A stretch of DNA of 64,000 bases, from positions 1,263,001 through 1,327,000 of the forward strand of contig JADJWQ010000002.1 of assembly GCA_016716265.1 (NCBI GenBank). The letters are read 5' to 3'. Each line of letters begins with the position of its first letter. Within the stretch, counting starts at the first letter, position 1. The notes beneath the pieces are model-generated. The model was not told where the DNA came from. It worked only from the letters and a program-made list of their open reading frames with translations, and did not search any database. Source of the stretch: Planctomycetota bacterium. Lineage in GTDB: Bacteria; Planctomycetota; UBA1135; UBA2386. Position numbers and translations under genes: made by a program. Positions 54,805-63,959 of this stretch are shown here, piece after piece.

Positions 54805-55491
54805 TCACTCCGCGGTTCTCGGCAGCTCGCCGACCCAACGGCTGCCGCCCCCGTCGCCGGCGAGCCACTCCTTCTTGAAGATCGGCACCTCGGCCTTGAG
54901 GCGGTCCATGATCTCCCGGCAGGCCTCGAACGCCGGACCGCGGTGCGCGGCGGCGACGACGACGATCACCGAGGCCTCGCCGATCGGCACCTCGCCGAGC
55001 CGATGCTCGACGCGCACGCGACCGATCGCGTGGCGCGCACCGACGTCCGCGAGGATCCGTGCCATGACCGGCTCCGCCATCTCCCGGTAGGCCTCGTAGG
55101 CGAGGCCGCGCACGCGCTCGCCGTCGTTGTGGTCGCGCGTGACGCCGGCGAACGTGACCACCGCACCGTCGTGGTCGGTGCGGCACTCCGCCTCGAGCGG
55201 GCGCGGTTCGAGCGGACCGGCGACGAACCGGAAGGCGAGTCGCTCCGTCGCGCCACCGCTGATCGGCGGGATCAACGCGAGCTCGTCGCCATCGCGGAGC
55301 ACCCGGTCACCCGCCGCATACTCGCGATCGACCGCCACCGCGAGCGGCAGCTCGGCGAGCCCCTCGACGAGCTCGCTCAGCCGGCGCTTCGCGCCGTCGA
55401 CGTCGGTGCCGTCGGGCAGCTCCAGTTCCAGCTGGTCGGTACCGAGCCGCTCGCGCAGCATCGCGAACACGCGCACGCGGATCTTCATCAT
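54805..55491 (-). CDS. moaE: Molybdopterin synthase, fused MoaD-MoaE
   Basis: A 228-residue fusion of the two subunits of molybdopterin synthase, which inserts the dithiolene sulfurs into precursor Z. Residues 1-80 are a MoaD/ubiquitin-like domain ending IPPISGG (GG at 79-80). Residues 84-228 are MoaE, with TFAGVTRDHNDG, EAYREMAEP, VEHRLGEVPIGE, AAHRGPAFEACREIMD and FKKEW. MoaD needs a free C-terminal Gly to carry the thiocarboxylate, so cleavage after GG may be required, as shown for mycobacterial MoaX. A 12-bp hairpin sits just upstream. Starts at 55491 or 55488 are equally possible (MMKIR). Confidence 0.9.
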   Translation of the reverse strand: MMKIRVRVFAMLRERLGTDQLELELPDGTDVDGAKRRLSELVEGLAELPLAVAVDREYAAGDRVLRDGDELALIPPISGGATERLAFRFVAGPLEPRPLEAECRTDHDGAVVTFAGVTRDHNDGERVRGLAYEAYREMAEPVMARILADVGARHAIGRVRVEHRLGEVPIGEASVIVVVAAAHRGPAFEACREIMDRLKAEVPIFKKEWLAGDGGGSRWVGELPRTAE

Positions 55492-55808
55492 CGCACCCGG
55501 CGATCGCCGGCCCGCGCCTGCGGGCCGGCGACCCGCCCCATGGTGGCGGGACCGGGCGCAGCGTTCCAGCGCGACCGACATACGGCCCACCGTGCCGGAA
55601 CCGGCTCCCGGCGCCGTCCCGGGGTGCGACTCCGAGCCAGCCTCGGGGGTCGGCTGATGGACGGGCGTGCCGGCGCGTCTACGCTGGGGTGCCTTCATCT
55701 CGCTCGATCCTCACCGGCGGCCACGCCGTCCGGGTTCTGCACGGCAGCGACCGCGCCGGCCGCCGCCACCCTGCACGAGCGGGTCCCATCCACCATTCCC
55801 AGGATCCA
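55492..55808. other. 317-bp divergent region between moaDE and the lamin-tail protein gene
   Basis: Besides the hairpin at 55504-55531, it has a TACGCT (55682-55687) that could be a -10 element on the plus strand, and no gene. Confidence 0.4.
55504..55531. promoter_or_regulatory. Strong hairpin upstream of the MoaD-MoaE gene
   Basis: Arms TCGCCGGCCCGC (55504-55515) and GCGGGCCGGCGA (55520-55531) pair perfectly over 12 bp around GCCT. It lies 13-40 nt upstream of the minus-strand start codon. In mRNA it could block or stabilise the ribosome-binding region. It is much smaller than a moco riboswitch. Confidence 0.5.
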
Positions 55809-57503
55809 ATGCTCTCCACGACTCTCCTCACCGCCCTGGCGATGATGCCGCAGGGCGGCGTCGGTACGTCCACCGCACCGGTCGTCATCAACGAGTTCGC
55901 GTACGACGACACCGGCACCGACGACTTCGAATACGTCGAGATCTACAACCGCTCGGGCGTGCCGCAGGACATCAGCGGCTGGACGCTCGTCGGTGACGAC
56001 TCGAACGGCGTCAACTTCACGTTCGCGTTCCCCGCGAACACCGTGATGCCCGCGGGCACTTTCCTCGTGGTCGGCAATGCCGCCGTGCCGAACGTCAACT
56101 TCGTGCTCGCCGGCGGGTTCCTGCAGAACGACAACGAGTCGATCACGATCTTCGACCCGTCGAACAACATCGTCGACACGCTGATCTACGAGGCCAACAA
56201 GGGCCTGTTCAACCCGGCGCTCGCCGAGGGCGAGGGCGTCTGGGCGAACTTCACGCTGACCGAGTCCATCCCGACCGCATGGTGCCGCCTGCGCGACGGC
56301 TTCGACACGAACAACAACGGCAACGACTTCCGCATGCAGCCGTGGTCGCCGGGCACCAGCAACGACCAGCCGGCGATCGGCGTCGTGTTCCAGGACTTCG
56401 ACTCGCTGACCGTCGGCAACGACCTGACGACGTTCGGCGGCACCTTCGTCCGGCCGCGCGTCATCGACCCGACGATCGCCGACGCGAACAACACCACCGC
56501 GATCGCCGCATCGCCGCAGGGCGGCCTCGCCGCGGTCGCGTGGGACCCGTCCGGCGGTGGCGACCACACGATGCGCCTCGCGGATCCGACGATGAACGTC
56601 CGCATCGAGGCGTTCGTCTACATCCCGTCGGCGCCGCTGCTGACCGGTGAGCTCGAGATGTGGTCGTTCGGCGCGGGCACGTCCGGCACGTTCTTCAACT
56701 TCCCCGATCCGACCGGCGCGCTGCTGTTCACGGCGAACGGCGACACCGGCCTCGTGTGGACGCTGGTCCACGACGATCAGGGCGCGATCCTCTACCTGAT
56801 GGACCGCAACGACGGCGGCATCGGTGCCGGCGCGATCACCCCGGCGACGGTCGTCGGCTCGATCCCGATCGCGGCCGGTGTCAACGACGGCTGGCAGCGC
56901 CTGCTGATCGACATCAACGGCACCACCGCCACCGCGCGCTTCGGCGGCACCTACGGCGCCCCGGACGGCACCCTGTTCACGACGACGGTCGCCGCCGTCG
57001 ACCGCGGCGTCTACATCAGCTACCGCGAGGGCGTGGCGAACAACCTGACGGCCCGCCCGTTCACGTTCGACCTGCTGTCGGTGACCGCCTGCAACCCGGC
57101 GGTGACCTACCACTACGGCACCTCCCTGGCCAGCAGCGGCGGCCTGACGCCGGTGATCTCGACCAATGCCGCACCGGTGCTCGGCACGACGATCTCGATC
57201 GACGGCGCGCGCCTGCTGCCGAACAGCGCCGCGGTGCTGTTCATCGGTCTCGAGCGCACCACGCCGCTGGTCCTCGGCCCGTTCGCACCGGCCGGCTTCG
57301 CGATCTGGGTCGACTCGTTCGTGTCGCCGACGCTGCCGACGGATGGCTCGGGCAACACCAGCCTGCCGCTGCCGGTGCCGACGAACCCGGTGCTGTGCGG
57401 CATCGAGGTCGGCTGCCAGTACCTGCAGGTCGACCCCGGCTACCTGCCGCTGCTGGTCCCGGTGTTCCACACCGACGGCCTGCGCATCGTCCTGGGTGTC
57501 TGA
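55809..57503 (+). CDS. Secreted protein with a lamin-tail domain
   Basis: A 564-residue exported protein with a short hydrophobic N-terminus (LSTTLLTALAMMPQG). A lamin-tail domain (LTD, about 20-150) follows: VVINEFAYDDTGTDDFEYVEIYN, SGWTLVGDDSN, MPAGTFLVVGN and WSPGTSNDQ. The middle is beta-rich, and the last ~130 residues have a repeated Thr/Ser/Pro-rich domain with Cys (VLCGIEVGCQYLQV) resembling C-terminal domains of the window's other secreted proteins. Lamin-tail domains occur in surface and extracellular bacterial proteins. No catalytic motif. ATG 55809 directly precedes the hydrophobic segment. Confidence 0.75.
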   Translation: MLSTTLLTALAMMPQGGVGTSTAPVVINEFAYDDTGTDDFEYVEIYNRSGVPQDISGWTLVGDDSNGVNFTFAFPANTVMPAGTFLVVGNAAVPNVNFVLAGGFLQNDNESITIFDPSNNIVDTLIYEANKGLFNPALAEGEGVWANFTLTESIPTAWCRLRDGFDTNNNGNDFRMQPWSPGTSNDQPAIGVVFQDFDSLTVGNDLTTFGGTFVRPRVIDPTIADANNTTAIAASPQGGLAAVAWDPSGGGDHTMRLADPTMNVRIEAFVYIPSAPLLTGELEMWSFGAGTSGTFFNFPDPTGALLFTANGDTGLVWTLVHDDQGAILYLMDRNDGGIGAGAITPATVVGSIPIAAGVNDGWQRLLIDINGTTATARFGGTYGAPDGTLFTTTVAAVDRGVYISYREGVANNLTARPFTFDLLSVTACNPAVTYHYGTSLASSGGLTPVISTNAAPVLGTTISIDGARLLPNSAAVLFIGLERTTPLVLGPFAPAGFAIWVDSFVSPTLPTDGSGNTSLPLPVPTNPVLCGIEVGCQYLQVDPGYLPLLVPVFHTDGLRIVLGV

Positions 57504-57606
57504 GCCACCCCGTCCCGATGCCCGCCCGGGCACGGCGCGACGGCAAAGCCGAATCGCGCGCGCCCGGGCTTTCTCGCGCGGCCACGAGCGCGCAGAGTGA
57601 TCGGCC

Positions 57607-60402
57607 ATGAGGTCGACCCTGCTGCTGCCGGCCCTGGCGGCTGTCTGTCTCGCACCGCTCGCCGCACAGACGACCCGCGCCGAGCGGCTGCTGGCCGAGC
57701 TGACGCTCGAGGAGCGCGCTGGCCAGCTGCTGATGTGCTGGAGCCTGACGCGCGACGACCTGGACTACGCGCGCGCCGCCGAGCTCCGCCGCTGGATCGC
57801 CGATCCCGCGATCGGCGGCGTGATCCTGTCGCTCGGCGACGCCGAGACCGCGGCCCGTCTCGTCGGCGATCTGCAGCGCGCCGCGAAGGTGCCGCTGTTG
57901 ATGGCGGGCGACTTCGAGACCGGCTTGTCGTTCCGGCTGACCGGCACCACCGACCTCGGCAAGCCGATGCTGTGGGGCGCGACCGGCTCCAGCGAGCTCG
58001 CGCGCGAGGCCGGGCGTGTCACCGCGATCGAGGCGCGGGCGCTCGGCTTCCACCACGTGTTCGCGCCGGTCCTCGACGTCAACAGCGACCCGCGCAATCC
58101 GATCATCAACGTCCGCTCGTTCGGCGAGGACCCCGCGGCGGTCGCGCGGCTCGGCACCGCGTTCGTGCGCGGCTGCCAGGACGCCGGCGCGCTCGCCACC
58201 GGCAAGCACTTTCCCGGCCACGGGGACGTCGACACCGACTCGCACCTGGCGCTGCCGACCGTGCCCGGCGATCGCGCGCACCTCGACGCCGTCGAGCTGG
58301 TCCCGTTCCGCGCGGCGATCGACGCCGGGCTCGGCGCGATCATGACCGGCCACCTCGCGGTGCCGGGCCTCGGCCTCGCGCCCGACGAGCCGGCGACGCT
58401 CGCGCCGCGCGTTCTCACGGGATTGCTGCGCGCCGAGCTCGGCTTCGATGGCCTGATCGTCACCGACGCCCTCGACATGGGCGCGCTGAAGGACAGCGCG
58501 GACGCCGCGGTGCGCGCGCTGCTCGCCGGGGCCGACGTGCTGCTGATGCCGCGCGACCCGGTCGCGACGCGCGATGCGCTGTGCGCCGCGGTGCGGTCGG
58601 GTCGCGTGCCGCAGAGCCGCCTCGACGAAGCGTGCCTGCGCGTGCTGCGCGCGAAGGAGCGCGCGGGTCTGCTCGCCGGCGGCGGCCTGCCCGCCGACGA
58701 CTGGCGGGCGGTCGTCGCGTGCGACGAGCACCGCGCGCTCGCCGGCCGCATCGCGTCCGCAGGGGTCACGCTGCTGCGCGATCCCGGCGCGCTGGTCCCG
58801 CTGCGTCCCGGACCGGTCGCGCTCGTCGTGCTGACGCCCGACGCCGCGCCCGACGCCGGGCGCGCGCTCGCCGACGCGCTGAGCGACGGTGGCATGCTCG
58901 TCGAGGTGCACGCGCTGCACGGCGCGTCGTCGCCCGACGATCGCGCCGCCGCGCTCGCCGCGGTGGGCCGCGCCGACGCGCGCGGCGACCTCGTGCTGAG
59001 CCTCGTGTACGACCGCGCCGACCGCGCTCGCCGGCCGCTGCGCGGACTCGACGACGTACTGCAGGGCCTCGCCGAGCTCGCCCACAGCCACGTGACCGCC
59101 GTGTTCGGCGATCCCTATGCGCTGCGCCACGCGCACGCGGGCGCGACCGTCATCTGTGCGTTCCACGGCTCTCCGCACACCGAGCGTGCGGTCGTCGACG
59201 GCCTGCTCGGCACCGGACGCCTGGTCGGCCGGATGCCGGTCAGCGTGCCGGGGCTGTGCGCGACCGGCGCGGGCGAGACGCGCCTGCCGCCGACCCCGGC
59301 AGCGCTGCCCCGCGTGCGTCCGCAGAGCGAGGGCTTCGCCGCCGACCTGCCCGAGCGCATCACGGCGCTGCTGCGCGCCGCGATCGATGCCCGCGCGTTC
59401 CCCGCTGCCGTCGCGATGGTCGCGCGGCGCGGCAACGTGGTCGCCGAGGTCGCGCTCGGCACCGAGACCTACGCGCCGGACGCCCCCGCCATCGGCCTCG
59501 ACGCACGCTTCGACCTCGCGTCCCTGACCAAGGTCTGCGCGACCACGCCGGTCGCGCTGCGGCTGGCCGACCGTGGCGACCTCGCGCTCGACGCGCGCGT
59601 GCACGACCTCGTGCCGGCGTTCGCCGGCGGCGACAAGGACCTCGTCACGGTCCGCCACCTGCTGACGCACACCGCCGGCCTGCCGCCCTTCCGGCGCTAC
59701 TTCCGGCAGCTCGCCGGCAGCTACGCGGTCCTCGACGCGGTCGTCCGCGAGCCGCTGGTCGCGACGCCCGGCACCGCCTACCGCTACAGCGACCTCGGCA
59801 TGATGCTGCTGATGCTCTGCGACGAGCGCGGCGGGGGCCGACCGTTCGTCGAGCTGTGCGAGAGCGAGGTGTTCGCACCGCTCGGTATGCAGGCGACGTT
59901 CGCGAACGGCGCACGACCGCTCGACGCGGTGCCCACCGAGGTGTGCGCGTGGCGGGGCGAGCTGGTGCGCGGCCGCGTCCACGACGAGAACGCCGCCGCG
60001 ATGGGCGGCGTGTCCGGACACGCCGGGCTGTTCGGTACCGCCGACGATGTCACCCGCGTCGCCCAGGCGTTCCTCGGCGGCGGCCGCGGTTGGCTGTCGC
60101 CCGCGACCGTCCACGTCGCGACGTCGCCCGGCGGCATCGTCGGCGACGGCAACCGCGCGCTCGGCTGGGCGCTGTTCACGCCGGACGGCTCGGGTGGGAG
60201 CCGACTGTCGCCCGGCTCGTACGGCCACACCGGCTTCACCGGGACCTCGGTCTGGTGCGATCCGCGCCGCGACCTGTCGATCGTGCTGCTGACCAACCGC
60301 GTGCACCCGACGCGCGACAACCAGGCACACGTCGCCGTGCGTCGGGCGCTCGCCGATCTCGTCGTCGACACGCTCGTCGACGACGTGCCCGCGCCGCTGT
60401 GA
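57607..60402 (+). CDS. Fusion of glycoside hydrolase family 3 and beta-lactamase/serine hydrolase domains
   Basis: A 931-residue secreted enzyme with a signal peptide (LLLPALAAVCLAPLAAQ). The N-terminal GH3 domain (about 25-330) has the NagZ-type KHFPGHGDVDTDSH and a nucleophile region IVTDALDMGALK. The middle resembles a GH3 C-terminal domain. From about 580 on, a class C beta-lactamase/PBP4*-like domain appears: SLTK (Ser-x-x-Lys), YRYSDLGM and HTGFTGTSVW. Such fusions occur in Bacteroidetes and planctomycetes and fit peptidoglycan recycling or N-acetylglucosaminidase activity. The YxN motif reads YSD, which is a common variant. Confidence 0.88.
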   Translation: MRSTLLLPALAAVCLAPLAAQTTRAERLLAELTLEERAGQLLMCWSLTRDDLDYARAAELRRWIADPAIGGVILSLGDAETAARLVGDLQRAAKVPLLMAGDFETGLSFRLTGTTDLGKPMLWGATGSSELAREAGRVTAIEARALGFHHVFAPVLDVNSDPRNPIINVRSFGEDPAAVARLGTAFVRGCQDAGALATGKHFPGHGDVDTDSHLALPTVPGDRAHLDAVELVPFRAAIDAGLGAIMTGHLAVPGLGLAPDEPATLAPRVLTGLLRAELGFDGLIVTDALDMGALKDSADAAVRALLAGADVLLMPRDPVATRDALCAAVRSGRVPQSRLDEACLRVLRAKERAGLLAGGGLPADDWRAVVACDEHRALAGRIASAGVTLLRDPGALVPLRPGPVALVVLTPDAAPDAGRALADALSDGGMLVEVHALHGASSPDDRAAALAAVGRADARGDLVLSLVYDRADRARRPLRGLDDVLQGLAELAHSHVTAVFGDPYALRHAHAGATVICAFHGSPHTERAVVDGLLGTGRLVGRMPVSVPGLCATGAGETRLPPTPAALPRVRPQSEGFAADLPERITALLRAAIDARAFPAAVAMVARRGNVVAEVALGTETYAPDAPAIGLDARFDLASLTKVCATTPVALRLADRGDLALDARVHDLVPAFAGGDKDLVTVRHLLTHTAGLPPFRRYFRQLAGSYAVLDAVVREPLVATPGTAYRYSDLGMMLLMLCDERGGGRPFVELCESEVFAPLGMQATFANGARPLDAVPTEVCAWRGELVRGRVHDENAAAMGGVSGHAGLFGTADDVTRVAQAFLGGGRGWLSPATVHVATSPGGIVGDGNRALGWALFTPDGSGGSRLSPGSYGHTGFTGTSVWCDPRRDLSIVLLTNRVHPTRDNQAHVAVRRALADLVVDTLVDDVPAPL

Positions 60403-60410
60403 GCGGATCG

Positions 60411-60427
60411 AGCCGCCCAGGGCGGCT
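60411..60427. terminator. Bidirectional terminator hairpin
   Basis: AGCCGCC-CAG-GGCGGCT between the GH3/lactamase stop (60402) and the facing gene's stop (60433), positioned to serve both. No T-tract. Confidence 0.5.
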
Positions 60428-60432
60428 GCGGC

Positions 60433-62121
60433 TCACGGCACGATCAGGATCGGGAACGCGCTGGTCGCGAACGCCGCGTTGCCCTGCCGATCGGCGCCGA
60501 TCGCCGCGAACACCATCGGCCGGAACAGGAGCGGCGTCAGCACGCCGGCGGGTGCTGCGAACGTCGCGACCGCGCGACCCTGCGGGTCGAGCACGCCGAT
60601 CGCGTTCGCGAACAGCGGCGTGTTCGCAGCCATCACCAGCGCTTCCGTGATCGCATCGACGTTCAGCGGAACGTGCACACCCTGCCAGGTCGTGCCGGGC
60701 GACGAGCCGGAAGTCGATCCGAGGACCGCGTACGCGTAGCCGGCGGCGCCCGCACCGGCGTCCAGCGTGAACGACAGCGGATTGCCCTGGCTCGCGTAGT
60801 GGAAGCTCCCCGAGCCCGTGAACGAGACGCTGGCGACGACCCGCCGGCGGGTGGCCGACTCGTGCCCGTCGGCATCCCGCACGCGCATCCCGATCCAGTA
60901 GGTCCCCGCGGCCGGCAGCACGTACCGCTGCGTCCCCAGCGGGAGCCACGGCGTCTCGTAGACGTCGTCGCCGTCCCAGTCGATGCGGATCTGCAGCGTG
61001 TTGGTGGGCTGGTCCGGGTCGAACGACGCGCTCGGATCCAACGTCACCGACAGGCCCGCGGCCTGCGCCGTGAACGACGGCGTCGGGAAGTTCGAGCCCG
61101 GCACCGCGTACTGCTGGACCTTCGGCCACCAGGTCGGATCCGTGGTCGCGTAGCGGAACGTCTGGTAGCCGTCGCCATTGCCGAGCAGCGCACCGGTGAT
61201 CGACGCCTCGACCGTCAGCGGCGTCGTGGTCTCACCGCTGCTGGAGTAGGTCTTCACCACCGGGCAGACGCGCACGCTCGGATACGGCGCCGCCGCCTGG
61301 TTCGCGTACAGCGCGGCGGTCCTCACGTAGGCCTGGTGCAGCGCGTACGTGCTGTAGATCGACCCGTCCGCCGTGTAGCACATCGGCATCAGCACGTCGA
61401 GGTACTGCGACAGCGCGGCCCAGTCCTGGCCGTAGTCGCTGCGCAGGATCGCCATCGTGCTCGCGTAGTCGCGGAACCGCCCGTCGTAGGTCGGCCCGTC
61501 GAACGAGTAGCGGTTCGCGATCAGGTAGGCGTGCAGCGTGAGCACGCCGATGCGCGAACTGACGTCCCGCACGAAGTCGGTCACCGGCCGGGGATCGTTC
61601 CCGCTCGACGTGCCGACGAACCGCACGTAGTCGAGCGCGAAGCCATCGAGGTCGTAGGTCGGCTCGCCGTTCGGCTGCACGTCGTCCACGAACCAGCCGA
61701 TCACGTCGAGAAGGTACTGCCGGTGCGCAGGGTCGGTGGGCTGCACGGCATCGTCGAAGCAGCGGAGCACACCGATCACGCGGATGCCCCGCGACCGCGC
61801 GTAGCCGATCAGCGAGCGCAGGTCGATGCCCGCTCCACCTGGCCGCACGGCACCCCACGCAGGATTCCACCTGGCCGATTGGTCGGTGATCCACAGGTCG
61901 CCGGTCAGCCGGCCGGTCGCACGGAACACGCTGACGTACAGGTGGTCGGCCCCGGTCTGCACGCACTTGTCGACGACCTCGCGGACGCGGTTGTCCATGT
62001 TGCCGACGAGGAACGGGAACAGCCCGACGCCGACGTCGGTGGAGGGTTGCTGCGCGGCGCCGGGCGTCGCGCCGGCCGCGGCGAGCAGCGCAGCGAGCAG
62101 AGAGGTGCGGAGTCGATTCAT
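60433..62121 (-). CDS. Secreted glycosidase-like (GHL10-type) TIM-barrel protein with a C-terminal Ig/PKD-like region
   Basis: A 562-residue secreted protein with a signal peptide (LLAALLAAAGATPGAAQ). The N-terminal half (25-330) resembles putative glycoside hydrolases of the GHL10 kind: HLYVSVFRATGRLTGDLW, IGVLRCFDDAVQ, YDLDGFALDYVRF and VLMPMCYTADGS. The C-terminal half has PKD-like beta strands (SVTLDPSASFDPDQPTN, RVRDADGHES). Possible carbohydrate-active surface enzyme. ATG 62121 (MNRLRT) is preferred; an upstream start at 62148 precedes no better signal. Convergent with the GH3/lactamase gene, with a terminator hairpin between. Confidence 0.75.
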   Translation of the reverse strand: MNRLRTSLLAALLAAAGATPGAAQQPSTDVGVGLFPFLVGNMDNRVREVVDKCVQTGADHLYVSVFRATGRLTGDLWITDQSARWNPAWGAVRPGGAGIDLRSLIGYARSRGIRVIGVLRCFDDAVQPTDPAHRQYLLDVIGWFVDDVQPNGEPTYDLDGFALDYVRFVGTSSGNDPRPVTDFVRDVSSRIGVLTLHAYLIANRYSFDGPTYDGRFRDYASTMAILRSDYGQDWAALSQYLDVLMPMCYTADGSIYSTYALHQAYVRTAALYANQAAAPYPSVRVCPVVKTYSSSGETTTPLTVEASITGALLGNGDGYQTFRYATTDPTWWPKVQQYAVPGSNFPTPSFTAQAAGLSVTLDPSASFDPDQPTNTLQIRIDWDGDDVYETPWLPLGTQRYVLPAAGTYWIGMRVRDADGHESATRRRVVASVSFTGSGSFHYASQGNPLSFTLDAGAGAAGYAYAVLGSTSGSSPGTTWQGVHVPLNVDAITEALVMAANTPLFANAIGVLDPQGRAVATFAAPAGVLTPLLFRPMVFAAIGADRQGNAAFATSAFPILIVP

Positions 62122-62325
62122 GGCGGAGACCCCGAGTATACGACGCACGCTGCGCGGGCCGACGTGCCGCGGCAGGCTGCGGAATTCCCGATCTGGTCGA
62201 GTCGTCCGTCACTGCGTATCCCTCCAGGTTCGCAGGCGCTCGCCCCGCGCGCCTGCCCGCTCCGTGCGGCCGCGGTTCCGGATCCGTGGCCCCCGGTCGC
62301 GCACCCCCCTACCGGAGATTCCCTC

Positions 62326-63921
62326 ATGCGCGCACGCCCACTCCCGATCCGCGCGATCACGACTGGCGCACTCCTCGCCGCGCTGGCGCTCGCGCCCTCG
62401 CCGCTGACCGCCCAGAACCGCGCTTCGCTGATCTACTGCGGCCGCTTCCCGTTCGTCGGACTCGACGCCGTGAACGAGCGGCCGGGCGGCAGCATCAACC
62501 AGCTCTCCGAGTTCGCGATCACGACCGTGACGCCGGGCGCCGGTGCGGTCGCCCGCTGCTGGCTGCCGGCCACCGGCGACGAGGCGTTCCTCGGCGATCC
62601 GGCCGGCAACCGCAACTACACGTTCTACGCCGGCTTCAAGACCTACTTCCAGCGCATCAACAAGTGCGGCCTGTTCGTCAAGCACGCCGACAAGGCGCGC
62701 CACGACGTTCGCCGTGTCTATTGGACCGTGCGCGACGACCCCGCCCAGGCGCGCCGCTTCGTCGTGTTCGACCGGAACGCCGGTGCGACGGTCACGCTCC
62801 GGCAGGGCGACTTCGTCCGCCTGACCGAGAACGGCAACCTGGAGTTCTTCATCACACAGACGCTGTTCGACACCGCGATGGGAATGCAGAGCGGCTCGTT
62901 CACCAGCGGTGCGAGCGCGCTGTGCCAGGACGCCCAGGGCAACCTGTACTACAGCCCCGCAGAGGGCGGCCACTGGGTCAACGGCAACCAGACGACGCAG
63001 TTCTGCAACGACGGCTCGATCTGCATGATCCCGGCCGCCGCGATCACCTACGACGCGCGCGGCAACGTCGCGGCGGTGCTGGCCGACTCCGCGATGCTGC
63101 TGTTCGAGGAGACCAACGGCACGCCGAGCATCCGCGACATGGTGCAGACCAACGCCGGCGCGTTCCGGAACGACGGCACGCCGATCGACGGCAGCACCGC
63201 CGCACAGCGCACCACCAATCTGGTCGGTCTCGACCTCGACCCCAACGGCGGCACGCTGCTGTCGGCGTTCACCGATCCGCAGGGCAACCCCGTCACGGTC
63301 CCGAACCTCGTGTTCACATGGGACCAGGGCACCTGGGGTGGCTCGATCTTCACGACCGGTCCGAACCTGGTCGGGCTGCCGGGCGCGATCGCGACGATCA
63401 ACGGCGTGCGGTGCGGTTCGACGACCTCCGGCGTTCCGGCCGACGGCTCGTGGCTCGGCGTACAGCTCGACGTCGGCAACTTCCAGCCGACGCTGCTCGG
63501 CCTGCAGGTGTTCCCGCAGGAGCTGCCGTACGTGCCGGCGGTCGCGGACGTCGCGGACTTCGGCGCGCTGCCGCAGACCGCCGCGTCGGTGACGCTCGAC
63601 TTCTTCGGCCCGCCCAATGCCGGCATGTTCCTGGCGATGACGATCGGCCCGTTCACGCCGGGCTCCGTCACGAGCTCGTTGGACGTCCGCAGCCTGTTCG
63701 GCACGGCGAGCTTCAACACGATCTTCACGATCCCCAACGCGCAGCTCGCGGTGCCCGTCACCGGGCTGCTCGGCATCACCGACCAGTTCGGCTACTTCCC
63801 GTTCACGCTGCCGAACCCGAACACCGGGGCCGCCGTCGGCGCGCTGCTCGTGTTCCACGGCATCGCGTCGGGACCGGCCGGCATCCAGGTCACGAACCCG
63901 GCCGTGATCCAATACAAGTGA
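62326..63921 (+). CDS. Secreted protein of unknown function
   Basis: A 531-residue protein with a signal peptide (ITTGALLAALALAPSPLTAQ). The first 300 residues have beta-rich sequence with TFYAGFKTYFQRINKCGL and NLYYSPAEGGHWVNGNQTTQ. The end resembles the window's planctomycete secreted proteins (PVTGLLGITDQFGYFPFTLP). A GGAG ribosome site lies 8 nt upstream of ATG 62326. No domain recognised. Its stop is inside a 17-bp tandem repeat. Divergent from the glycosidase-like gene, with about 200 bp between. Confidence 0.7.
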   Translation: MRARPLPIRAITTGALLAALALAPSPLTAQNRASLIYCGRFPFVGLDAVNERPGGSINQLSEFAITTVTPGAGAVARCWLPATGDEAFLGDPAGNRNYTFYAGFKTYFQRINKCGLFVKHADKARHDVRRVYWTVRDDPAQARRFVVFDRNAGATVTLRQGDFVRLTENGNLEFFITQTLFDTAMGMQSGSFTSGASALCQDAQGNLYYSPAEGGHWVNGNQTTQFCNDGSICMIPAAAITYDARGNVAAVLADSAMLLFEETNGTPSIRDMVQTNAGAFRNDGTPIDGSTAAQRTTNLVGLDLDPNGGTLLSAFTDPQGNPVTVPNLVFTWDQGTWGGSIFTTGPNLVGLPGAIATINGVRCGSTTSGVPADGSWLGVQLDVGNFQPTLLGLQVFPQELPYVPAVADVADFGALPQTAASVTLDFFGPPNAGMFLAMTIGPFTPGSVTSSLDVRSLFGTASFNTIFTIPNAQLAVPVTGLLGITDQFGYFPFTLPNPNTGAAVGALLVFHGIASGPAGIQVTNPAVIQYK

Positions 63922-63941
63922 GCACCCAATACGAATGAGCA
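63909..63941 (+). repeat. 17-bp tandem repeat across a stop codon
   Basis: CCAATACAAGTGAGCAC and CCAATACGAATGAGCA follow each other with a 17-bp period, the first copy containing the stop of the preceding gene. It is a recent slippage duplication. Confidence 0.6.
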
Positions 63942-63959
63942 GGGCGGGCGCGGGCCGCG

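Noticed and set aside
55492..55640. Molybdenum cofactor riboswitch before moaDE
   Set aside because: Only a single hairpin is visible; the conserved multi-stem architecture of moco RNA cannot be seen.
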